In this document: positions 57,744 through 64,000 of the stretch, in pieces | Layout of the letters: each line of letters opens with the position of its first letter | Position numbering within the stretch: the first letter of the stretch is position 1 | Assembly (NCBI RefSeq): GCF_900129755.1 | Contig: NZ_FQWT01000002.1 | Span: 558,001-622,000 of the forward strand | Direction of reading: 5' to 3' | DNA: 64,000 nt | Source: Chryseobacterium oranimense | GTDB taxonomy: Bacteria; Bacteroidota; Bacteroidia; Flavobacteriales; Weeksellaceae | Position numbers and translations under genes: made by a program | Notes under the pieces: model-generated | Database searches by the model: none | What the model was told of the DNA's origin: nothing | What the model saw: only the letters and a program-made list of their open reading frames with translations

Positions 57744-59267
57744 TTATATCAAAGATTTAACAATGGTTATCAGGCTCATGATAATAACCACTACCCCTAC
57801 AACAGCAAACATTTTTTTGGCCGGCAGCCGTGAAGCAAACATCGCTGAAAAAGGAGCAGTAAAAACACCTCCCAGAAGAAGTCCGAGCACAATATTCCAG
57901 TGATGAATGCCAATGGTAAAAATGAACGTCACCGCACTTACAATAGTCAGTAAAAATTTGGCCATCGTTGAGCTTCCCACTACATACCTCGGTGTTCTGC
58001 CTTCCTTAATTAGGGTTCCGGTAACGAGCGGTCCCCATCCTCCTCCGGCAAAAGAATCGATGAAACCTCCTGCCAGACCCAATATTCTAAGATTGGTCTT
58101 TCTTTTACGAAGCCTGTTTTCCAATCTTTCTTTTCCTTTAAAGGCATTCCTAAGAATGTTAATCCCTAAATAAAGAGTATAGCATGCAATGACCGGCTTT
58201 ACAATATGGGCATAATATTCCCCGAAATGCGACAGCGCAAATGCTCCGATAAACGCTCCCACTGCTGCCACAGGAAATAAAACCCACACCATTTTTTTAT
58301 TGACATTCCCCAGTTTGTAATGGCTGATACTTCCCGCTGCCGAGGTAAATGATTCTGCAGAATGGATGCTTGCACTTACCACAGGTGGCGGAACATTCAA
58401 TAAAAGTAATATGGTTGTACAGATCACACCATAGCCCATTCCCATTGACCCTGCAACGATTTCAGCAAGGAAACCGGCCAGCAGCATCCAGTAAAAAATA
58501 TACCCGTCTTTGCTGAGAAAACTTTGGATATTTCCTGCCAGATTAAATTGATAGATAATTAATGCCAATACACCGACAAGTGCCAGCACTCCAATGATTC
58601 CCAGATAAATGTTGGCTCTGCGCTGTACTGTTTTGGTAATATTGATCAGTTTTTCCATCTCCAGTTTTGTTTCTCCAGGATGAATTTCCTGCTCTCCCAG
58701 ATATTCTGTAGTGAGCCTGTTAAGTTCCTGTACTTTATAGGTAAAGTCTCCTTTCAAACGGTTTCTGATATCCTGCATATTATCCAGAAGGCCGTCCATT
58801 TCCTTATCCGGAATGGTTTCTGTCAGTATTTCACGGATTCTTTTGGCTATCGTCGGGGACTTTCCATTGGTAGAGACTGCAATTTTAAGATCTCCTTTGC
58901 GGACAATTGATCCCAGATAAAAATCACACAGGTCCGGTTTATCAGCAATATTCACCAAAGTATTATTCTGATGGGCCCTGTCCCGGATCTGTTCTGCCAC
59001 AAAAATGTCATTTACTGCAACAATCGCAATATCGGCACTGTTAAAATCATTATCCGTGTAGGACCTTTCGTGAAGGGTAAGATTGGGGTAATTTTGCTTT
59101 AAATCTCTAACCTGATCATTAATTTCCCTGGCTACCAGCTTAATACGGGCCCGGGGAGAATTTCCCAGAACTGACTGCAGTTTTTCCAAGGCAATATTTC
59201 CGCCTCCAATGATGAGTACAGATAATTCATCAAGTTTTAAAAATATGGGATATAAGGTATTGCTCAT
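57744..59267 (-). CDS. Fusion: siroheme-synthase dehydrogenase domain plus TauE/SafE exporter
   Basis: 507 residues. Residues 1-200 are the Met8/CysG-N-type precorrin-2 dehydrogenase/sirohydrochlorin ferrochelatase: LIIGGGNIALEKLQSV binds NAD, NIADKPDLCDFYLGSI and STNGKSPTIAKRIREIL complete the family pattern. The linker ends near 215, and the remainder is an eight-helix TauE/SafE transporter (GFLAEIVAGSMGMGYGVI, GGFIDSFAGGGWGPLVTGTL). The uroporphyrinogen methyltransferase domain of CysG is absent. The first half would make sirohaem for the sulfite reductase gene two positions upstream; the second may export sulfite or another organic sulfonate. Six bp separate it from the TonB-dependent receptor gene. 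Confidence 0.9.
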   Translation of the reverse strand: MSNTLYPIFLKLDELSVLIIGGGNIALEKLQSVLGNSPRARIKLVAREINDQVRDLKQNYPNLTLHERSYTDNDFNSADIAIVAVNDIFVAEQIRDRAHQNNTLVNIADKPDLCDFYLGSIVRKGDLKIAVSTNGKSPTIAKRIREILTETIPDKEMDGLLDNMQDIRNRLKGDFTYKVQELNRLTTEYLGEQEIHPGETKLEMEKLINITKTVQRRANIYLGIIGVLALVGVLALIIYQFNLAGNIQSFLSKDGYIFYWMLLAGFLAEIVAGSMGMGYGVICTTILLLLNVPPPVVSASIHSAESFTSAAGSISHYKLGNVNKKMVWVLFPVAAVGAFIGAFALSHFGEYYAHIVKPVIACYTLYLGINILRNAFKGKERLENRLRKRKTNLRILGLAGGFIDSFAGGGWGPLVTGTLIKEGRTPRYVVGSSTMAKFLLTIVSAVTFIFTIGIHHWNIVLGLLLGGVFTAPFSAMFASRLPAKKMFAVVGVVVIIMSLITIVKSLI

Positions 59268-59272
59268 TGTTT

Positions 59273-62152
59273 TCAGAGTTTTAAATCGTAGGTAAACGCT
59301 AAATAATAAAGGCCGCCGATCTCCGGGCCTGCCGCATACTGGAGATATCTGCGGTTCAGCAGATTGGTGGCCCCTATTTTCACATTTGCTTTAATTTCAG
59401 GGATTCTCCAAGTTGCCTGCGCATCAATGGTATAGTAAGCCGGAATATTTCCCGACGCCAGCGGACTTTCCCATAAAAAACTGTTCTGCCATCTTGCAGC
59501 AACGGTAAAACCTATATTTTTGATAATTTCCCGGTTGCCTACACTCAGGTTCACAGCCCATTTGGGTGTATTGAACGCTGTAATAAAAAGGTCTGACGTA
59601 TTGGTAGAAATCAGATCATTATAGGATACGTTCACATTCACATTATAGTTCTTCACGAGGTTATAGCGGATTCCTAAAGATGTTCCAAAGCTTTTATAAG
59701 TACTGTTGCTGTTGGTATACACCCTGTAACGGTCCTGCTTGCTTCTGTCGAGCATCGCCAAAACAGCGTTGTCGCTTCCGATGGTTTCGTTTTTAGGGAC
59801 AGCCACTTCTACCTGTCCTAAAAAGCCTTCGTAAACATTGTAGTAAAAATCCCAGTCAATGACCAGTTTGCTGTTAAAAAGTGCTGATTTATATCCTATT
59901 TCAAAAGAATTTACCTTTTCTGGCTGTAATTTAGGCAGATTGGCTGCAGTTAAAAGATTTCTGTTTTTCAATGCCGCCTGATTCTGGCTGAGTCCTCCAT
60001 CCACATCTTTATTTACTGCACTTGTAAACTGATCGATGGAAGCCAGTGTGTAAGAGTTCTCAAGGTATCCCAAGCCTTCATTCGCCATGGAAAGACCTCC
60101 TACTCTTCTTACATTTCCGTTATTCACAAAAGACAAAGCTTCAAATAAGGAAGGAAAACGGTAACCGTTCTGGAAAGATATCCTGAAGTTATGCTGGTTA
60201 ACAGGAGAATATACAAGACTTATACGGGGATTGAATTTGGTTTCAAATTCCGGATTTCTGTCTGCACGCAATGCCAGATTCACCTTCAGTTTATCATTGA
60301 AAAAAAGTTTGGTAAGCTGGGCAAAAGCTCCGTATTTCTGGTAGATCACATTTTTCCCGAAAGTACCGTCAGCCAGCGGAATATTTCTTTCTGCGACAGG
60401 TCTTCCAAAATCAACGAAATTATTCCCGTCCGGTGTAATGCTGTAAAGACGGTAATCTGCTCCCGCCAGAAGGCTGAATACTTTGACGAATCTGCTGAAA
60501 TCGTAAGTGATTTCTCCCTGGTAAAAACGGGATTTCTGATCAAGCTTTGCTCCTCCGGTTGCCGGAGCGCCTGCAATTCCCGAATTAGCGGAATCCCAGT
60601 TGTTAATGCCAATAATTGTACTTTTTAACTGTTCAAAAGCGGCTGTTCCTGGAACGACTCTGTTTTTATCTGCTTCCTGTCTGGCAAGAATAAAGGCATC
60701 ATTAAGGTTCACGCCGGCATTGAGCCTATCCTGTAAAGCGGACTGAAATATATTTTTCCAGTTGGTATTGGAAAGATTCGTAAGATCAAGATTATCTGCC
60801 AGAGGTTTCAGATTGTAGGAATCTCCTGTATTTTCTATCGACATATAAGCTCTGAATGTCAGCTCTTTCCCCGTTAGTTCCACTTTATGATTCTGAACGG
60901 TAGCATTCTGCAGCCGGATCTTGTTTCCGCGCTGGAAAGTCCCGTCCAGAAGACCATAACGATAGACGTAGGAAGTTCTCCACTGATCCCCGAAACGGTA
61001 ATATAATCCGGCATCAAATTTTATATTTTTTACTTCCGGACTTATGAGATCTTTTTCATAATAACCTGTCCTTGACACATTAAACGTCGTTGGCTTTCCA
61101 TTGTAATTCACTTTTACAGTAGTTCGGTTATTTCTTTCATCACCGTATTTGTTCCAGAGATCTTCAGCAGGATTATTGTTTAAAGAAAAGTTCGGATTGG
61201 CAGTGATTAATGAATTGGGATTCTGATCTGTATGGTTGTCCGAGATCCAGTCTATACCGCTGAAATAGGACCCGTTGATTTTGACTGCAAAGTTTTTATT
61301 GATAACCTTCGCTATTCTGAATGCACTTTCTCCTAAAGAAGCTATTTTGTGATTAACATTATCGACATGGTTCACGCCGCCCCTGAAATAAAGACTTACT
61401 CCTTCCGAAGTAAACGGATCTTTCGTCTGGAGGCTGGCAAGACCATTAACGGCATTCATTCCATAAAGAGCTGAAGCTGCTCCTGGTGTAATTTCCATAG
61501 ACTGGATATCCAGTTCCGTAGGGCCAATAGCATTTCCAAGCGGAACACCGAGTGTGGCAGACTGTACATCTACCCCGTCTACCAACTGCATGAAGCGAAA
61601 GTTATTCGGAGAATTGAATCCCCTGGAATTGGGAACTTTGAGGGTAAGACTTGAGGTTAAAAGTTGAAGTCCCTTTACATTTTCCAGGGTTTCGTAAAAA
61701 GTGGCAGCAGGGCTTTCCCGGATGGTTTTAATATCTATTTTTTCAATGGCAATCGGGGATTTCATGATTTTCTCCGGAACACGGGACGCTGAAACAACCA
61801 CTTCATTAATGATGGTATTCTGAGGATTCAGGTCTATTGAAATTTTATTGGATGGCGAGAGTATTTCGGTAGTTTGTCCGGCAAATCCGTCTTTGGTAAC
61901 AACAATTCTGAAGGGAATCTTTACTCTTGTTCTTAATTTAAAGCTTCCATCCTGATCGGTTGTGGCGGTGTCCTGAGTATTTTCCACCTGGATCTGTACT
62001 CCGGCAATCCCTTTCTGAGTATCCGTGTGCTTAATAATTCCACTGACTTCAATAAGTTGCTGCTGAGCCTGTAAAAATCCCGTAAAGAAAAGGGCCAGGA
62101 AAGAGATAAGATATAATTTCTGTTTATAATATTGGTGGTGTATGGATTTCAC
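59273..62152 (-). CDS. TonB-dependent outer-membrane receptor in sulfur operon
   Basis: 959 residues. Signal peptide (LYLISFLALFFTGFLQAQ), then a carboxypeptidase-regulatory-like beta domain (VSGIIKHTDTQKGIAGVQI), a TonB-dependent plug (VVVSASRVPEKIMKSPIA, SPAATFYETLENVKGLQL, NSRGFNSPNNFRFMQLVDG), and a 22-strand barrel ending YYLAFTYDLKL. Not a SusC-type (no SusD gene follows). Its place between a siroheme sulfite reductase and the siroheme/TauE fusion suggests uptake of a sulfur source such as a sulfonate or sulfate ester complex; the substrate is not readable from the sequence. Confidence 0.9.
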   Translation of the reverse strand: MKSIHHQYYKQKLYLISFLALFFTGFLQAQQQLIEVSGIIKHTDTQKGIAGVQIQVENTQDTATTDQDGSFKLRTRVKIPFRIVVTKDGFAGQTTEILSPSNKISIDLNPQNTIINEVVVSASRVPEKIMKSPIAIEKIDIKTIRESPAATFYETLENVKGLQLLTSSLTLKVPNSRGFNSPNNFRFMQLVDGVDVQSATLGVPLGNAIGPTELDIQSMEITPGAASALYGMNAVNGLASLQTKDPFTSEGVSLYFRGGVNHVDNVNHKIASLGESAFRIAKVINKNFAVKINGSYFSGIDWISDNHTDQNPNSLITANPNFSLNNNPAEDLWNKYGDERNNRTTVKVNYNGKPTTFNVSRTGYYEKDLISPEVKNIKFDAGLYYRFGDQWRTSYVYRYGLLDGTFQRGNKIRLQNATVQNHKVELTGKELTFRAYMSIENTGDSYNLKPLADNLDLTNLSNTNWKNIFQSALQDRLNAGVNLNDAFILARQEADKNRVVPGTAAFEQLKSTIIGINNWDSANSGIAGAPATGGAKLDQKSRFYQGEITYDFSRFVKVFSLLAGADYRLYSITPDGNNFVDFGRPVAERNIPLADGTFGKNVIYQKYGAFAQLTKLFFNDKLKVNLALRADRNPEFETKFNPRISLVYSPVNQHNFRISFQNGYRFPSLFEALSFVNNGNVRRVGGLSMANEGLGYLENSYTLASIDQFTSAVNKDVDGGLSQNQAALKNRNLLTAANLPKLQPEKVNSFEIGYKSALFNSKLVIDWDFYYNVYEGFLGQVEVAVPKNETIGSDNAVLAMLDRSKQDRYRVYTNSNSTYKSFGTSLGIRYNLVKNYNVNVNVSYNDLISTNTSDLFITAFNTPKWAVNLSVGNREIIKNIGFTVAARWQNSFLWESPLASGNIPAYYTIDAQATWRIPEIKANVKIGATNLLNRRYLQYAAGPEIGGLYYLAFTYDLKL

Positions 62153-62290
62153 TTGTATAAAATTTAGGGTTTAAAAATGATTTATGTGTTGTCTATCAAT
62201 TAATGAACAGCACATACACATTCGTATCCCTAAAAGATTCCTGTAGTGTTTTCTGGCATTTTTCTGCCTGTAAAGAAGATTGATCATATT

Positions 62291-63964
62291 TTATGGTAGG
62301 GTTTGTAAATAGCGGTAAGAGAAATCTCCGAATGTTTCCTCCGGTTTTCTTTGCTCCGAATAAATTGCGAAAAGTTCATCAAGAGTTTGCAGAATCTCTT
62401 CTTCGCCGATGTTTTCTTTAAATTTTGTATTCAGGCGCATTCCCAGTCTGTCTCCACCGATATGAAGGTTATATTCGCCATAAGCCGTTCCCACGAATCC
62501 GATTTCGGCATTGGGAGATCTTCCGCAGCCATTGGGGCAGCCTGTCATTCTGATGGTTATATCTTCATTCTGAAGACCGTATTTTTCAAGAAGGGGTTCT
62601 ATTTTAGTGACTAAAGATGGTAAATAACGCTGAGCCTCTGCCAGTGCCAATGAACAGGTATTCAGTGCCACACAGGCCACAGAGTTTTTGCGCAAAGCAC
62701 TGGCTTCATCCGTATAACCGGAAATTCCTGATTCTTTCAGAAGAGCCTCAATTTCAGCCTTATCATTTTCTGAAATATCGGACAGGATCAGGTTTTGATT
62801 ACATGTAAAACGGAAAGTCACTTTTCCGGTCTCTGCAATTTTCAAAAGCCCTGATTTTAAAGGGTATCCTTCAATATCCAGTACCCTTCCGTGTTCTACA
62901 AATAAGGTATAAAACCATTTCCCTTCATGGTTTTGTGTCCATCCGTAACGGTCTTTTCTCTGTTTAAATTTAAATTCTCTTGCCGGTTCAAAGCTGAAAC
63001 CGCATCTTTTCTCTACTTCTGCTCTGTAACCTTCGATGCCAAGTTTATCTATCGTATATTTTAACCTTGATAATTTCCGGTCACTTCTGTTTCCAAAATC
63101 GCGCTGTACGGTGATAATTTCATATACAGCTTTCACTACCTTTTCTTCAGTATCCACAAATCCCAGCACAGACGCCAGACGGGCATACGTAGCCTCGTTG
63201 CCGTGGGTGGCGCCAAGCCCGCCGCCTGCCGCAATATTATATCCTACAATTTTATCATTTTCTATAATGGCAATCAGGCCAATATCATTGATAAAAACAT
63301 CCACATCATTATTGGGCGGAACCGCAATTCCTATTTTAAGTTTTCTCGGCAGATACCTGTCCTGGTACAAAGGATCTTCCTCTTCTTTTCTGTTGATCAC
63401 CAACTCGTCATCGATCCACAGATCATAGTAGGCTTTGGTTTTCGGCAGACACATTTCACTGATCTTTCCTGCCAGCTCAAAAGCTTCCTGATGCAGGGGC
63501 GATTCGGAAGGGTTGGAAGTACAGGTTACATTCCGGTTCACATCCCCACATGCTGCTATAGAATCCAGATGCTGAAGATTGAAGCTCTGAATAGTCGGCT
63601 TTACGTGAGATTTTAAAATCCCGTGCAGCTGGATGGTCTGGCGGGTCGTTATTTTAATGACTCCTGTGGAATGTGCTCCTGCAATGTCATTGAGCCCAAC
63701 CCATTGTTCCGGCGTCAAAAAACCTCCAGGAAGCCTTAGTCGGATCATGTATGAATACAGCCATTCCAGTTTTTTTCTTACTCTTTCTTCGCGTCTGTCC
63801 CTGTCATCCTGCTGGTACATCCCATGAAACTTGATGAGCGTCTGGTCATCTTCCCTGATGGCTCCTGTGAAATCGTCCAAAAGGCTTTCCTTTAAGGTTC
63901 CTCTGAGGCCGTTGCTACCTGTTTTTATCCTTTCTACCGGGGAAAGGTTATTTTTATCTGTCAT
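62291..63964 (-). CDS. Siroheme-dependent sulfite (or nitrite) reductase
   Basis: 557 residues with the two-fold sulfite/nitrite reductase repeat. The first half has IRLRLPGGFLTPEQWVG and TCTSNPSESPLHQEAF; the siroheme-[4Fe-4S] ligands appear as CVALNTC and CPNGC (C-x5-C and C-x3-C) in the second half, followed by GRSPNAEIGFVG. The N-terminus begins normally (MTDKNNLSPVERIKTGSNGLRG), so this is a complete hemoprotein subunit of the CysI/Sir type, reducing sulfite to sulfide in assimilation. Its partners (ferredoxin or CysJ, and sulfate-activation genes) should lie to the right outside the window. First visible gene of the operon with the TonB receptor and the siroheme/TauE fusion. Confidence 0.92.
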   Translation of the reverse strand: MTDKNNLSPVERIKTGSNGLRGTLKESLLDDFTGAIREDDQTLIKFHGMYQQDDRDRREERVRKKLEWLYSYMIRLRLPGGFLTPEQWVGLNDIAGAHSTGVIKITTRQTIQLHGILKSHVKPTIQSFNLQHLDSIAACGDVNRNVTCTSNPSESPLHQEAFELAGKISEMCLPKTKAYYDLWIDDELVINRKEEEDPLYQDRYLPRKLKIGIAVPPNNDVDVFINDIGLIAIIENDKIVGYNIAAGGGLGATHGNEATYARLASVLGFVDTEEKVVKAVYEIITVQRDFGNRSDRKLSRLKYTIDKLGIEGYRAEVEKRCGFSFEPAREFKFKQRKDRYGWTQNHEGKWFYTLFVEHGRVLDIEGYPLKSGLLKIAETGKVTFRFTCNQNLILSDISENDKAEIEALLKESGISGYTDEASALRKNSVACVALNTCSLALAEAQRYLPSLVTKIEPLLEKYGLQNEDITIRMTGCPNGCGRSPNAEIGFVGTAYGEYNLHIGGDRLGMRLNTKFKENIGEEEILQTLDELFAIYSEQRKPEETFGDFSYRYLQTLP

Positions 63965-64000
63965 TGTTATCCATTTATGATTTAATACACATCTTTTACG

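Noticed and set aside
1..64000. CRISPR arrays, insertion sequences, integrases
   Set aside because: No evenly spaced direct repeats, transposase-like frames or terminal inverted repeats were seen; the repeats found are intragenic or short intergenic ones.

Overview
The window looks like the chromosome of a Chryseobacterium-type flavobacterium (Bacteroidota, Weeksellaceae). The support is a low G+C content, several proteins with T9SS type A C-terminal sorting domains, promoters of the TTG/TAnnTTTG type, a VgrG/effector cassette of the Bacteroidota type VI kind, an S46 dipeptidyl-peptidase, and many families largely confined to Bacteroidota (DUF4919, DUF4840, DUF6122). The genus is inferred from gene content only. 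I saw no tRNA, rRNA, CRISPR array or insertion sequence.

Layout. 1-4.7 kb: a large SpvB-like protein, cut by the left edge, and an upstream T9SS-secreted partner. 5.1-15.2 kb: mostly housekeeping and envelope genes (truncated globin, ChaA-type antiporter, a tandem of uncharacterised envelope proteins with a lipoprotein, AlkD-like glycosylase, Na+/H+ antiporter, HflX GTPase). 15.3-19.7 kb: a LytTR regulator whose phosphoacceptor Asp is Glu, followed by a three-gene secreted-protein cluster. 19.8-24.7 kb: META-domain protein, S46 peptidase, DUF1905/YdeI protein, beta-helix protein. 24.8-28.0 kb: a stand-alone adenylation-carrier-reductase NRPS. 28.3-33.7 kb: ComM-like ATPase, then an ECF sigma factor operon with a protein predicted to span both membranes and a T9SS protein. 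34.0-36.7 kb: a four-gene signalling unit (lipoprotein, membrane protein, histidine kinase, NarL-type regulator).

37.1-39.2 kb holds the unit I consider most unusual: a metacaspase-like protease followed by a trypsin/glutamyl-endopeptidase-like zymogen. Neither has a signal peptide, and each gene is preceded by a near-identical leader whose closing base pair covaries. The predicted activation site of the zymogen has Lys at P1, which would suit a basic-specific metacaspase.

39.2-41.9 kb: three tandem paralogous secreted C1q-like proteins. 42.6-44.6 kb: a compact operon of a HExxH mini-protease, a CsaA-like tRNA-binding protein, a PolB-like exonuclease and a MIP18/DUF59 Fe-S assembly protein.

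44.7-54.7 kb: a VgrG-led type VI cassette read leftward. It carries three predicted peptidoglycan-targeting effectors (a PAAR-like/DUF4280-muramidase fusion, a second lysozyme-like effector, and an M15-like peptidase), each followed by a small exported protein that is a candidate immunity factor. Two effectors share a divergent N-terminal region that may be a loading domain. No T6SS sheath, tube or baseplate genes are present here.

55-64 kb: a rhodanese sulfurtransferase and HMG-CoA lyase, then a leftward sulfur-assimilation operon: siroheme sulfite reductase, TonB-dependent receptor, and a fusion of the siroheme-synthase dehydrogenase domain with a TauE/SafE exporter.
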